Origin: Paenibacillus xylanilyticus | Lineage (GTDB): Bacteria > Bacillota > Bacilli > Paenibacillales > Paenibacillaceae | Direction: 5' to 3' | Length of the DNA stretch: 64,000 nt | Assembly (NCBI RefSeq): GCF_009664365.1 | Contig: NZ_CP044310.1 | Location: forward strand, 4,028,501 to 4,092,500 | Shown: positions 8,289 to 17,456 of the stretch, piece after piece | How the letters are laid out: every line of letters begins with the position of its first letter | How positions within the stretch are numbered: position 1 is the first letter of the stretch | Translations under genes and position numbers: made by a program | Notes under the pieces: model-generated | The model's database searches: none | Told to the model about the DNA's origin: nothing | Seen by the model: only the letters and a program-made list of their open reading frames with translations

Positions 8289-8740
8289 CCCTTTCCCCTA
8301 GGCTGCATGCTCTCCAATTCATGGCGTTTACCGGTTTGATGCCAGTGTAAATAGGGTTCTCCCAACTGCTGAAAAGCGTTCGTTACGTTGCGGTCCATTT
8401 CCTGTATCACTTCGCTCGTGTATTTTAGATGAGTGTTGATATTATCTACATCGTATTTTTTCAACATCTCCACATGCACCGTGGTAAAAATAATATCCTC
8501 CAGCAGCCAGTAGATCACCATCTCGGTCTGCTTCAACTTTTTCTTCAACATGGGCATTCCACGTTCATATATGGTGACGATATAGGTTCCATTTTCCATT
8601 TCAACATAAGGCGCACCTTCCCATTTGAAAGGCTCGAATAGACGGTTAACATATGTATTGCTCTGTTCTTGGTCAAAGTCTGTTTGGGATAACAGTTCAA
8701 GCAGCTTGACTGCTAATTCCTGTTTGGTTAAAACCGACAT
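8285..8740 (-). CDS. Hypothetical protein paired with the DMP19 gene
   Basis: I do not recognise this 151-residue soluble protein. It has an N-terminal helix (LTKQELAVKLLELLSQTDF), a beta-rich middle (GAPYVEMENGTYIVTIYERG) and a long helical C-terminal part. There is no signal peptide, membrane segment or catalytic motif. It has a GGTGGTGAG site upstream and overlaps the DMP19 gene by four bases, so both proteins are probably made together, possibly as partners. Both belong to one short operon with no downstream member. Confidence 0.7.
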   Translation of the reverse strand: MSVLTKQELAVKLLELLSQTDFDQEQSNTYVNRLFEPFKWEGAPYVEMENGTYIVTIYERGMPMLKKKLKQTEMVIYWLLEDIIFTTVHVEMLKKYDVDNINTHLKYTSEVIQEMDRNVTNAFQQLGEPYLHWHQTGKRHELESMQPRGKG

Positions 8741-8794
8741 GGCAGCTCACCACCTGTAATTCATTTAAATTGCACTCCTCATGACATGATCATG

Positions 8795-8818
8795 AAAAAG
8801 CTGCCGGTGGCAGCTTCT
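8795..8818 (-). terminator. Terminator of the selO gene
   Basis: AGCTGCCACCGGCAGCTTTTTC on the minus strand forms a compact GC-rich hairpin followed by five T. It sits about 130 bases past the selO stop codon and just before the DUF4375 operon start. Confidence 0.75.
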
Positions 8819-8835
8819 TCGTGATCACCGTGTGG

Positions 8836-8925
8836 CTTGTACTCACAAGTACTCACAAGTACTCACAAGGTACCTATTGCAACTTATGATTGTCTTCTTT
8901 TCAATCTGAACATTTTCAATCTGAA
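8836..8925. repeat. Clustered short tandem repeats between two operons
   Basis: TACTCACAAG occurs three times in a row at 8840-8869. The first copy is preceded by CTTG, so CTTGT/ACAAG pairs can form small hairpins. A second repeat, TTTTCAATCTGAA, occurs twice with a 15-base period at 8898-8910 and 8913-8925. No gene or known element explains them. Confidence 0.8.
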
Positions 8926-8945
8926 TGCTGAATCTGCACTTCCCA

Positions 8946-10415
8946 TCAGGTTCCGCAAAATGTCCGATAAGATGGATCACAGGTCGTCGGCAATGTGGTG
9001 TATTCTTCCTGTTCCGGTGTGTGTGCATAAGGTTTCCGTAGAACGGCTAGCAGCTGGTTCATTACGCGATAATCTCCATCGTTTTCTGCCCGTTCAAGCG
9101 CCTCTTCCACTCTATGATTCCGTGGGATGATTGCAGGATTGCTGCTCATCATCAATTGCTCTACAGCCTCTTTGGATTCAGACTGCCGGCCCAGTCTGGC
9201 TGTCCAGCGTTCATTCCATTCCGCAAATTCCGCCGCATCGTTCAGATTGGAGTTCTCCCACTTATCAAAGGTTAAAGCTAAGAACGTATTCGTGAAGTCC
9301 GCCGATTGCTTTTCCATTAGTTCCAGAAGGTCTTTTATCAGCGTTTCATCTTCGTCCTCTTCTGTCAATAATCCCAGCTTGGCACGCATGCCGGATACCC
9401 ATTCTTGATGATACTGCTCCGAGAATTGGGAGATGGCATCCTGTGCAATCTGAATGGCCACATCTTCATTTTCATGCAGCAGCGGCAGTAAAGTCTCCGC
9501 AAGACGAGCCAGATTCCAGCCCGCAATATAGGGTTGATTGCCGTAGGCATAGCGGCCTTGTGTATCAATTGAACTAAAGACTGTAGACGGATTATAAGCA
9601 TCCATAAAAGCACAAGGCCCGTAGTCAATCGTTTCTCCACTGATGGCCATATTGTCCGTATTCATGACACCATGGATAAATCCAACATTCTGCCACTTGG
9701 CTATCAGTGATGCCTGTCGTTTGATGACTGCACGGAGGAAGTTCAAGTATCGGTTATGATCCAAAGGAATGTCGGGGAAATGACGTTCCAGCGTATAGTC
9801 GGCCAGTGCTCTCAGTTCGTCTACAGTTCCCCATCTAGCTGCATACTGAAAGGTGGCCACGCGGATATGACTGGAGGCCACTCGGGTTAATATAGCACCC
9901 GGCCGTTCCGTTTCACGAAAAATGCTTTCTCCAGTCGTCACGACTGCCAAACTTCTCGTTGTAGGGATACCCAGGGCTTCCATCGCTTCACTAATAATAT
10001 ATTCACGAAGCATCGGTCCGATCGCCGCCCGACCATCTCCTCCACGTGAGTATGGTGTTCTGCCCGAACCTTTGAGCTGAATATCCACCCTCTCGCCCTG
10101 TGGCGTAATCTGTTCACCCAGCAGCAATGCCCGTCCATCACCAAGCATGTTGAAATTGCCAAATTGATGCCCTGCGTAAGCTTGAGCCAGAGGCTCGGCT
10201 CCAGGCGGAAGTTCATTGCCTGCAAAAATTGCTGCCCCTTCCTTGCTGTTCAGCGTTTCAGCATTCAGTCCGAGGCTGGCCGCAAGGGTTTCATTTAAGA
10301 TGACAAGCTCAGGTGACTGTACCGGTACTGGACCCTGACTTGTATAAAAGGTCTGCGGCAGCCGGGCATAACTATTGTCCAAATTCCAGCCTGCGCCTAG
10401 CTTATCCTTTACCAT
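8946..10415 (-). CDS. selO: SelO/YdiU family pseudokinase AMPylator
   Basis: SelO proteins transfer AMP from ATP to protein Ser, Thr or Tyr residues and act in redox homeostasis. The fold's blocks are easy to see: [18 protein letters not shown], the [19 protein letters not shown] segment, the [21 protein letters not shown] block and the [22 protein letters not shown] catalytic/metal region. The C-terminus ends YRTFCGT, with a second Cys in TTCDPSY, matching the redox cysteines of the family (Cys instead of Sec). I start at ATG 10415 (AAGGAG ten bases upstream, [14 protein letters not shown]). Longer readings add a poorly supported 23-residue arginine-rich extension. Length is 489 residues, normal for bacterial SelO. 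Confidence 0.94.
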   Translation of the reverse strand: MVKDKLGAGWNLDNSYARLPQTFYTSQGPVPVQSPELVILNETLAASLGLNAETLNSKEGAAIFAGNELPPGAEPLAQAYAGHQFGNFNMLGDGRALLLGEQITPQGERVDIQLKGSGRTPYSRGGDGRAAIGPMLREYIISEAMEALGIPTTRSLAVVTTGESIFRETERPGAILTRVASSHIRVATFQYAARWGTVDELRALADYTLERHFPDIPLDHNRYLNFLRAVIKRQASLIAKWQNVGFIHGVMNTDNMAISGETIDYGPCAFMDAYNPSTVFSSIDTQGRYAYGNQPYIAGWNLARLAETLLPLLHENEDVAIQIAQDAISQFSEQYHQEWVSGMRAKLGLLTEEDEDETLIKDLLELMEKQSADFTNTFLALTFDKWENSNLNDAAEFAEWNERWTARLGRQSESKEAVEQLMMSSNPAIIPRNHRVEEALERAENDGDYRVMNQLLAVLRKPYAHTPEQEEYTTLPTTCDPSYRTFCGT

Positions 10416-10707
10416 GTGCACTCCACTCCTTCTCCTCAACAAAGGAACTCCTCTGTTTGTATTCATGTAGCCTGTGTGAACCAATGCTCATTTATGTAGT
10501 CGCATGGAATTTCGAAATGATGAACATATCATATGTTCATAAGGAAACTTTAGCATATTTGTAGGGTGTTTGCATGTTTCATCGTGTCCGGCAGCCAAAT
10601 AAGCCCACAAGGTATTCATTAGGAAGAATGATGTTATTCAATCTTTCCAACAATGAATTCGATGTGAGCTTACTCGGTTAATTCGCTATTATTCAGTTAA
10701 GATGGAA

Positions 10708-12027
10708 TCAGGTATGTGCTTCCTGTGTTCCGGCAACAGGCTGAACAGGCAGACTTTCCTTTTTGAAACCAAGGTTGAAAAAGATATTGAGCAGAATCGC
10801 TGACAGACTTCCTGTAATAATACCATCGCTCACAATGATCCGAATGCTTTGTGGAAGCTGGGCAAACAGATCTGGTACGGCTGTGACACCAAGCCCGAGC
10901 GATACCGAACAAGCAACGATCAACAGATTGGACTGCTTGCCGAAATCGACGGTTTGCAGCATTTTGATTCCAGAGGATACGACCATACCGAACAGAACCA
11001 CTGTCGCACCGCCTAATACTGCACTTGGGATAATGGTTGCAAATGCTGCTACCTTCGGAATGAGTCCAAGGAAGACGAGAATGCCTCCGGCTGCAACCAC
11101 AACATTTGTCGTTTTCACCTTGGACAATTGAACGAGCCCGACATTCTGAGCGAATGTATTATATGGGAAGGCATTGAATATACCGCCAAGTACAAACGCC
11201 AAACCCTCTGCACGATAACCGCGAGCCAGATCCTTCTCATTGATGGGCTGATCGCAAATTTTGCTCAAAGCCATGAACACACCCGTTGACTCGATAATCA
11301 CGACAGTACCTACGATGATCATTGTAATAATCGGGCCAAGCTCAAAGGTTGGCATTCCGAAATAAAAGGGTTGAGGTAAGTGGAACCATGACGCTTCCTG
11401 TACAGGAGAGAAATTCACTTTTCCCATAAGAGCCGCAATGAGCGTTCCTGCGATGATGCCAATCAGGACGGCAAGAGATTTAACGAAACCCCGGGCATAC
11501 CGGTTCAGGATCAAAATAAAGAGCAGTACTCCGAAAGAAAGTGCCAGATTGTCCAGACTTCCGAAGTTCTCACTATTAGCCCCGCCAGCCATATTTTTAA
11601 TACCGGTAGGAATAAGTGCTAGACCGATAATGGTTACCACGGTACCAATGACAACGGGAGGAAACAGCTTGACGATTTTGCTGAAAAATACGGCACAGAT
11701 GACGATAAATAAACCGGCTGCTATGATGGACCCATAAATTGCTGGAATACCATACTGAGATCCAATGGCGATCATGGGCGTTACAGCTACAAAAGAACTA
11801 CCGAGTACTGCGGGCAAACCAATACCCAGATACTTCCCCTTCCGAGCCTGCAGCCACGTTGCAACACCGCATGTCAGCAGGTCAATGGATACCAGATATG
11901 CCAGCTGCTCTGCCGTCAGATTCAAGGCTCTTCCCACGAGTAAAGGTACCAGAATTGCCCCGGCATACATCGCCAATACATGTTGAATCCCCAGTGAAAA
12001 AATTCTCATCTTTTTTGTTTCGTTCAT
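10708..12027 (-). CDS. NCS2 family purine (xanthine/uric acid) permease
   Basis: This 439-residue integral membrane protein has the 12-14 hydrophobic segments of nucleobase:cation symporter-2 proteins. Family motifs are present: the start region IFSLGIQHVLAMYAGAILVPL, GIGLPAVLGSSFVAVTPM, the glutamate-containing IIESTGVFMALSKI and the signature AQNVGLVQLSKVKTTN. These fit the xanthine/uric acid branch (PbuX/PucJ/PucK-like) better than the uracil branch. The signature ends in TTN where many members have an Arg, so substrate preference is uncertain. I looked for a purine riboswitch in the upstream 300 bases and did not see one. No purine genes are adjacent. Confidence 0.9.
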   Translation of the reverse strand: MNETKKMRIFSLGIQHVLAMYAGAILVPLLVGRALNLTAEQLAYLVSIDLLTCGVATWLQARKGKYLGIGLPAVLGSSFVAVTPMIAIGSQYGIPAIYGSIIAAGLFIVICAVFFSKIVKLFPPVVIGTVVTIIGLALIPTGIKNMAGGANSENFGSLDNLALSFGVLLFILILNRYARGFVKSLAVLIGIIAGTLIAALMGKVNFSPVQEASWFHLPQPFYFGMPTFELGPIITMIIVGTVVIIESTGVFMALSKICDQPINEKDLARGYRAEGLAFVLGGIFNAFPYNTFAQNVGLVQLSKVKTTNVVVAAGGILVFLGLIPKVAAFATIIPSAVLGGATVVLFGMVVSSGIKMLQTVDFGKQSNLLIVACSVSLGLGVTAVPDLFAQLPQSIRIIVSDGIITGSLSAILLNIFFNLGFKKESLPVQPVAGTQEAHT

Positions 12028-12337
12028 CCGCGCTCGCCCCCGAAATTAGAATCAACCCATCGCACTGAAAAATCATGTTATGTTGATTCACATTATATAA
12101 ACTATTTCGAAAACTTCCATGATACATGAACGAGAATTGTTACAGGAGATAAAGAGATCGTATCTTTTTGGGCAAACGAAACAAAACACCCGATTTTTGG
12201 TGTAATATAATTTAACATCTCACTACATTTTTTACGGAATATCAGGAGAAAAGAAAAAAGCCAGCACCACATGTGCCAGCCTGCTGTTCAATCGATTTAA
12301 TCATGATCGGAATTTTTCATTGAAGGTATCTGCGCTT
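12028..12337. other. Intergenic stretch, promoter region of the purine permease
   Basis: This 310-base gap is AT-rich and carries the permease promoter side and the terminator of the 12338 gene. I see no small gene, riboswitch or repeat in it. The only structured element is the hairpin at 12253-12280. Confidence 0.6.
12253..12280 (-). terminator. Terminator of the 12338 gene
   Basis: GCTGGCAC pairs with GTGCTGGC (two G-U pairs) and is followed by TTTTTTCTTTTC on the minus strand. Confidence 0.8.
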
Positions 12338-12796
12338 CTAGGTGGCAAATTGGGAAGCGATGTAGGCCCATCCCTCCTCCACACTCCGGAACACCCATCC
12401 GGCAGATTCGATTCCATCTTCACTGCCAACCCCAAGCAGAAGTGTTCTGACCGCTTCTTCTGATTTGGGTCCAACGGTAAGCGCCAGCGGGAATGGACGG
12501 TACCGTGAGATCTCACTACCTACGTCAAAAACAAGATCCAACTCATCTCCCCAATCATACTGCATGTCCGACAGATCAATAACGAGTCCGTCCGGCCTCC
12601 ATGCTTCCAGCACAGCTTTGCCGATTGCACTCATATAACGGGCATCCGAGTTGCCTCTACTGCCAAACCCGTAGACACCACTAAATTTTAAAATCATAAT
12701 CTTCTTATATGAATTCTCTGACACACTCCCGATACGAACTTCGTACTCCAGATCACTTAAATCTTCCAAACGATATGTTCTGGTATTTAAACTCAT
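12338..12796 (-). CDS. Hypothetical protein, possible STAS-like fold
   Basis: I do not recognise this 152-residue soluble protein. The middle reads like a beta-alpha protein: IMILKFSGVYGFGSRGN, then a helix (YMSAIGKAVLEAWRPD), then a buried strand GLVIDLSDMQYDWGDEL. That helix-strand-aspartate order recalls STAS/anti-anti-sigma proteins, but the resemblance is weak. The C-terminal part (VRTLLLGVGSEDG, EEGWAYIASQ) is helical. A TAGGAG site precedes the ATG. The Dabb gene ends 27 bases upstream, so the two may be cotranscribed. Confidence 0.7.
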   Translation of the reverse strand: MSLNTRTYRLEDLSDLEYEVRIGSVSENSYKKIMILKFSGVYGFGSRGNSDARYMSAIGKAVLEAWRPDGLVIDLSDMQYDWGDELDLVFDVGSEISRYRPFPLALTVGPKSEEAVRTLLLGVGSEDGIESAGWVFRSVEEGWAYIASQFAT

Positions 12797-12823
12797 ACTT
12801 AGTGTTCTCCTACATGTTCAGTC

Positions 12824-13132
12824 TTATTTCGAAGGGATCGGAAAGTCTGTTACAATAACATTCTCTACCCATCCGTTAAGGGAAGCTACAAAAGCCTGAT
12901 GCGCAGGATGTGGACCATATGCACGCAAGGCTTCTTGGTCTTCAAACGTCACTCTTAATCCAAGCGTGAATCCCTGAATATGATCCGTCTCTTCCGTTAC
13001 ATTGATTCCGGCAGTCAGATCGATGATCCCAGGAATCTCGTCCTGCAAGGCGAGCAATTGTGTGACAAATTCCTGCTGTTTTGCCGGCGTAATTTTATCG
13101 TTGAATTTGAATACCACCAGATGTTCGAACAT
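12824..13132 (-). CDS. Dabb family stress-response alpha/beta barrel protein
   Basis: This 102-residue protein has the Dabb (dimeric A/B barrel) pattern: MFEHLVVFKFND at the start, LLALQDEIPGIIDLTAGINVTEE, and a C-terminal block YGPHPAHQAFVASLNGWVENVIVTDF with the conserved HPAHQ. Dabb proteins form small barrels and have been linked to stress responses; a few are enzymes in degradation or polyketide pathways. No catalytic partner is adjacent. A GGAGAGG site precedes the ATG. It is likely the first gene of a short unit with the 12338 gene. Confidence 0.85.
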   Translation of the reverse strand: MFEHLVVFKFNDKITPAKQQEFVTQLLALQDEIPGIIDLTAGINVTEETDHIQGFTLGLRVTFEDQEALRAYGPHPAHQAFVASLNGWVENVIVTDFPIPSK

Positions 13133-13319
13133 GAAATTTCCTCTCCTTCGTTATACAATGTTCATTTACGACATAGTTCAGATTCTATAGGTTTTTTCCA
13201 TATGTTTCAATCTGAGCTCCGGATTCTGCTTCGCCCTTTAGACGAAAAAAGGTGCGTTCAAAGCCAGACTGTCTCTGACCTGACACACCTCTTCGCAGAC
13301 ACAGTGACGCTAAACGCGC

Positions 13320-13865
13320 CTAATGCCTTAACGCCCTGCTCTGAACATGGTGAAGGAGCTTCTCCAACCAGGCAATGTTGCTCTCAATCGTGTGATAAGC
13401 ATGATCCCTCATCAGCCACAGAGCATCCATCAAATCCTCACTTACCTCGATCTCCTCTGGTTTCTGCTCGTCAATATAATCGAGTTTTTTTCTTTGTTTC
13501 ACGATTATATCTTCAATAAGGTATGCGATCTTCTGATTATCCACCTTATCCAGATTAACCAGCGCTGCATAAAGGGACTGAATGGTCGTGAATTTTTGAA
13601 ATACTTTATAGATGCTCTCTTCCAGTGCTATCCGCCCTTGATCGGTGATCCCATACATCGTTTTATCTGGTCTATTCTCACTCTGGATCGTTTCAATCTT
13701 CTCGATTAGCCCCTTCTTATGCAGCACTTCGAAATTGTAATAGATCGTACCTTCCGTGATTTTGGCCTCGGTCTGATCCAAATGTTTGCCTATTCGCTTT
13801 TTAATATCATAGGGATAACAATTCCCTTCACTTAATGCACCAAGAATAAATATTTGAATTGACAT
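13320..13865 (-). CDS. PadR family transcriptional regulator
   Basis: The 181-residue protein starts with the PadR winged helix: IFILGALSEGNCYPYDIKKRI, EGTIYYNFEVLHKKGLIEK and the wing DKTMYGITDQGRIALEE around residues 65-80. A C-terminal helical domain follows. It lies just downstream of a YhgE/Pip-type membrane protein gene on the same strand, and the divergent P450 gene shares that gene's promoter region, which contains a perfect 16-bp palindrome. By analogy with many PadR-efflux pairs, it probably represses this cluster. The ligand is unknown. Confidence 0.88.
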   Translation of the reverse strand: MSIQIFILGALSEGNCYPYDIKKRIGKHLDQTEAKITEGTIYYNFEVLHKKGLIEKIETIQSENRPDKTMYGITDQGRIALEESIYKVFQKFTTIQSLYAALVNLDKVDNQKIAYLIEDIIVKQRKKLDYIDEQKPEEIEVSEDLMDALWLMRDHAYHTIESNIAWLEKLLHHVQSRALRH

Positions 13866-13939
13866 GTGACTGCCCCCATTCTGCTCTTACCAAGGGCACA
13901 GCTTCTTACAAATTCGCCTGAGCCCTTTTATTTCTTATT

Positions 13940-15097
13940 TTATACTATAGCGGGCTGTTGTGAAGACTCTTGCAGCGGATTGGTTTGCTTGGCCTGTTTG
14001 AAATGGTGAATCGCTGTATTGAGAACGAAAGCCACCATCCCAACCAGCGCTAATCCAATGGCATAATGGGCCGTTCTGCCACCACCGAAGAGAATATTGT
14101 AATCCAGATGTGTCGAATAGAACATCGGCGTGATCTGACTGACGAATTTGAAATATCCAGGCATCATTTCGGGTGACATGGACGTGCCGTTGGCAATGGA
14201 TTGACTAAGCACGAATATCATGTTGATCAGCATACCTCCTTGCCCGAGAAGCATGATGAAGATACTTGTAAACTCGATCGACACGAATAATTGCAGACTG
14301 TGCACCAGCCACATTTTCAGAAAGACTTCCACCCCATATCCTTGAACCATGAAGTAGATGCCTACTCCAACCAGAGGAGCAATCAAGGATATGAGCAAGT
14401 TCGCCCCACGCAGGGCAAAAAAGGCTTTCCATTTTCCCATTTGTGCACGCAGCTGCTGCATTCCGCCCACGCTCTGCATGGCATAGATCATGGCTCCAAC
14501 GTAGAGCGCCATCGTGATGAACATCGGTGCCATCTGATTTTGCATACCAGCAGGCTGCGGGTTGCTCATGACGATATTGGATGAGACCTTGCCCGTAGTT
14601 GATTCCACAATCTGTTTGGATTGATCCGCAGGAATCTGCATTCCGTTCAATACCGCTTCGAAGCTTTGAGCCTGAACCTGTGCGCTGATCTGAGCGGTAA
14701 TTTCTGCTGCTACACTTTTCATCGAACTGGTAATGGTCGTTGGGTTAGATTCATTAATCAAATATTCCAGCTGCGCTTTGCCGCTCTGTTCAGACAGTTT
14801 CTCCGTAAAGTCACCAGGTATACGTATCACCATATGAATATCGCGGTCCTCCAGACCCGTCTTCGCCTGTTCCAGCGATTCATCGGTTACGATATTGAAC
14901 GGGAGCTGCTCTTGCAGCTTCTGAACAAATTCAGTACCGGATTGTTGGTCCTCATTAACAATGGCCACGGTAAGATTCGTTACATTTTTGGGGATCGCGC
15001 TATATCCGGACATGAAAACGGTCAGCATCACAATCTGATAGAACACAATCATGAATATACCCGCTTTGACTCCTTTATGCTTCAGCATGCTCTTCAC
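13940..15097 (-). CDS. YhgE/Pip-like membrane protein (ABC-2 permease fold)
   Basis: The 385-residue protein has one N-terminal transmembrane helix (GIFMIVFYQIVMLTVFMSGY), an extracytoplasmic domain of about 170 residues beginning KNVTNLTVAIVNEDQ, and five or six C-terminal membrane helices. That architecture is the YhgE/Pip or DUF3533 type, related to ABC-2 exporters but without its own ATPase. The start is GTG 15097 behind GGTGGAG. It is the first gene of an apparent two-gene unit with the PadR gene. Homologues are linked to export of hydrophobic compounds or to type VII secretion accessories; a role in exporting a substrate of the neighbouring P450 is speculation. Confidence 0.82.
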   Translation of the reverse strand: MKSMLKHKGVKAGIFMIVFYQIVMLTVFMSGYSAIPKNVTNLTVAIVNEDQQSGTEFVQKLQEQLPFNIVTDESLEQAKTGLEDRDIHMVIRIPGDFTEKLSEQSGKAQLEYLINESNPTTITSSMKSVAAEITAQISAQVQAQSFEAVLNGMQIPADQSKQIVESTTGKVSSNIVMSNPQPAGMQNQMAPMFITMALYVGAMIYAMQSVGGMQQLRAQMGKWKAFFALRGANLLISLIAPLVGVGIYFMVQGYGVEVFLKMWLVHSLQLFVSIEFTSIFIMLLGQGGMLINMIFVLSQSIANGTSMSPEMMPGYFKFVSQITPMFYSTHLDYNILFGGGRTAHYAIGLALVGMVAFVLNTAIHHFKQAKQTNPLQESSQQPAIV

Positions 15098-15129
15098 TCT
15101 CTACTCCACCTTATTATTATAATTTAAAC

Positions 15130-15145
15130 TACTTTAATTAAAGTA
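15130..15145. promoter_or_regulatory. Perfect palindrome, probable PadR operator
   Basis: TACTTTAATTAAAGTA is a perfect 16-bp palindrome in the 97-base gap between the divergent YhgE/Pip-PadR and P450 genes. Its position and symmetry suit a dimeric repressor that controls both directions. Assignment to the PadR at 13320 is an inference. Confidence 0.6.
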
Positions 15146-15194
15146 CTCTTGTTTGTTATGTTTGTCAATGACCCCAACTAAGGAGGTAAGATGA

Positions 15195-16448
15195 ATGAAG
15201 AAGAGCACGATTATTTCTCTGTCTGAAATCACGAAATTCCAATCGAAAGAAGAAGAGTTCAGTCCTTATCGTTGGTATCGCCACATGCTCAAACAGGAAC
15301 CTGTCGTTTACAATGAAGAAACGGATTCCTGGCATGTGTTCAAGTATGACTTGGTCAAAACCGTATTGAATGATCATGAACATTTCTCCAGTGTAAGAGA
15401 AAGATCGATTGTGAACGTGGGGTATTCAAATGAGGGAGAAGGTGCGGACAGCGAGCACCACATTCCGGACAAGCTGGATATTCACAACGTCGATCCTCCG
15501 GAACACCGCAAGCGAAGATCATTATTAGCAAGTGCATTTACCCCAAGAAGTCTCAAACTGTGGGAACCGCGCATTCAGGCCGCAGCAGACGATTTAGTCG
15601 CGGAATTTTCTCAGCTTCCCGAGGTGGATATTGTACAAGCCTACACAAGTATGTTTCCAGTAATCATCATGTCTGATCTGCTTGGCATTCCTTCCAAAGA
15701 CAGGCTCCTATTTAAGGAATGGGTAGATATTCTCTTCATGCCAACAACAGATGCAACCTTTAGCCGTATCAATGAAATGAAGAAAATTGCGGGTCAGCAA
15801 TATTTCGAATACCTTTATCCTTTTGTCGTATCCAAACGAACAAATCTTGCCGAGGACATCATCTCAGACCTGATCCACGTCGAAGTGGATGGTGAACATT
15901 TTACGGATGAGGAAATTGTACGCACCACCATGTTCATTCTGGGTGCAGGAATAGAAACGACAAGCAATCTGTTGGCCAATTCCTTCTACGCGCTGCTCTA
16001 TGATAAGCCTGGACTGTACACGGAGCTGAGAGATAATCCAGAGCTTGTCGGAAATGCAGTGGAAGAAATGCTGCGGTACCGTTTCCATATCAGTAAAATG
16101 GACCGCATGGTCAAGGCGGATAATAACCTGCTTGGGGTGGAGCTCAAAAAAGGAGATGCCATAGTAGCCTGGATGAGTGCAGCCAACATGGATGAGGACA
16201 TGTTCGAGGATCCTTTCACATTGAATATTCACCGTCCGAACAATAACAAACAGCTCGCTTTTGGCTTCGGCACACACTTCTGCCTGGGTGCACCTCTCGC
16301 TAGGCTGGAAGCCAAAATTGTTCTGACGACATTTTTGAGAACCTTTTCAAATATTGAACCCGTCAGCGGGTTCATTCTGGAAGACCACCTGACTCCGTCT
16401 GCAGCAGGACAATCTCTGACAAGCCTTCCCATGAGGTTATATAAGTAG
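15195..16448 (+). CDS. Cytochrome P450
   Basis: This soluble bacterial P450 of 417 residues carries the heme-binding loop FGFGTHFCLG with the thiolate ligand Cys363, the I-helix oxygen-activation motif AGIETT, the K-helix ExxR (EEMLRYR) and the C-helix HNVDPPEHRKRR. It needs external redox partners, and none is encoded nearby. General features are like the CYP107/CYP109 type of Bacilli, which hydroxylate fatty acids, terpenoids or polyketides; the substrate is unknown. The start has an ideal AAGGAGG site eight bases upstream. It is divergent from the YhgE/Pip and PadR genes, suggesting a detoxification or modification-and-export module. A terminator follows. Confidence 0.95.
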   Translation: MKKSTIISLSEITKFQSKEEEFSPYRWYRHMLKQEPVVYNEETDSWHVFKYDLVKTVLNDHEHFSSVRERSIVNVGYSNEGEGADSEHHIPDKLDIHNVDPPEHRKRRSLLASAFTPRSLKLWEPRIQAAADDLVAEFSQLPEVDIVQAYTSMFPVIIMSDLLGIPSKDRLLFKEWVDILFMPTTDATFSRINEMKKIAGQQYFEYLYPFVVSKRTNLAEDIISDLIHVEVDGEHFTDEEIVRTTMFILGAGIETTSNLLANSFYALLYDKPGLYTELRDNPELVGNAVEEMLRYRFHISKMDRMVKADNNLLGVELKKGDAIVAWMSAANMDEDMFEDPFTLNIHRPNNNKQLAFGFGTHFCLGAPLARLEAKIVLTTFLRTFSNIEPVSGFILEDHLTPSAAGQSLTSLPMRLYK

Positions 16449-16464
16449 TACGATATAGATGAAA

Positions 16465-16498
16465 AAAAGAAAAAGAGCAGGAAATCTGCTCTTTTTCT
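16465..16498 (+). terminator. Terminator of the P450 gene
   Basis: AAAAAGAGCAG pairs with CTGCTCTTTTT around GAAAT. The flanking A- and T-runs make it usable in both directions; only the plus-strand gene ends here. Confidence 0.9.
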
Positions 16499-16601
16499 GC
16501 TGCTTCCCTGCTATTTATACATGCGCGAGCGCAATATCGTCCAAGAAATTGCCTTCTTTTCAGTTTATACTGACAAGAACTTACGAGAAAGAAGGTGCAG
16601 C

Positions 16602-17456
16602 ATGAATCGCGAAGTACGAACCGTTGTATTTGACACCGATCTGCAGCTTGAAGCTTATCAATTCCAGGGCATCATGCAGAAATTCCCCAATCACTTTCAT
16701 GACTATTATGTCATTGGTTTTATTGAGCAGGGCAAGCGACATCTGGTCTGCAATAATCAGGAGTATGTGCTAAATACGGGCGACATGATTATATTTAACC
16801 CTCATGACCCCCACGCCTGTGAAGGGATTGACGGAAGAACACTCGATTATCGCTGTATTAATATCCAGCCAGAGGTCATGAGAGAATACACCCGCGAAAT
16901 TACCGGACAAGATTATCTGCCGCACTTCACAGCACCCGTACTCTATCAACACGAATTGGTCGGCTCTTTGCATGATCTGCATTTGATGATTTTGGAGGAG
17001 CAATCCGATTTTAGCAAAGAAGAGCTGCTGCTTCTGCTGCTGGAACAGCTGCTTCGGGATTATGCAGATGCTGAATCCTCCGTCTCTACTCAAGATGTCA
17101 CGATCGAAGTCAAGTGTATCTGCGAATACATAGAGTCTCATTACATGGAAAGTATATCGCTGGGTGAGTTAGCTGAGCGAAGTGGAATGAGCAAGTATCA
17201 TCTGGTACGTCTATTTACTCGCCAAAAAGGCATCTCACCATATCGGTATCTGGAAACGATTCGTATTAATCAGGCCAAACGCTTATTGGAACAAGGAACG
17301 CTGCCGCTTGAGGTATCCGCCCAGACGGGATTCAGCGATCAGAGCCATTTTACGAACTTTTTCAAAAAACTAATCGGTTTAACGCCCAAACAATATTACC
17401 GAATCTTTAACCATGAATACGAGTCCCAACGGCTGCAGGACCGTGTTTCACGATGA
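16602..17456 (+). CDS. AraC family transcriptional regulator with cupin sensor domain
   Basis: The 284-residue protein has an N-terminal cupin-like ligand domain (FPNHFHDYYVIGFIEQGKRHL, then NTGDMIIFNPHDPHAC) and a C-terminal pair of helix-turn-helices (SLGELAERSGMSKYHLVRLFTRQKGISP and EVSAQTGFSDQSHFTNFFKKLIGLTPKQY). I chose ATG 16602 with GAAGGTG upstream; an earlier in-frame start would add 27 residues without support. Its stop overlaps the ATG of the EamA transporter gene, so the two are translationally coupled and the regulator probably controls that transporter in response to its substrate. Confidence 0.93.
   Translation: MNREVRTVVFDTDLQLEAYQFQGIMQKFPNHFHDYYVIGFIEQGKRHLVCNNQEYVLNTGDMIIFNPHDPHACEGIDGRTLDYRCINIQPEVMREYTREITGQDYLPHFTAPVLYQHELVGSLHDLHLMILEEQSDFSKEELLLLLLEQLLRDYADAESSVSTQDVTIEVKCICEYIESHYMESISLGELAERSGMSKYHLVRLFTRQKGISPYRYLETIRINQAKRLLEQGTLPLEVSAQTGFSDQSHFTNFFKKLIGLTPKQYYRIFNHEYESQRLQDRVSR

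Noticed and set aside
12028..12250. Purine riboswitch upstream of the permease
   Set aside because: No conserved purine aptamer core or loop pairing could be found on the minus strand.
13866..13939. Terminator between PadR and YhgE/Pip genes
   Set aside because: AAGGGC/GCCCTT can pair across a large loop, but the T-run faces the wrong strand for both genes, so the genes are more likely cotranscribed.
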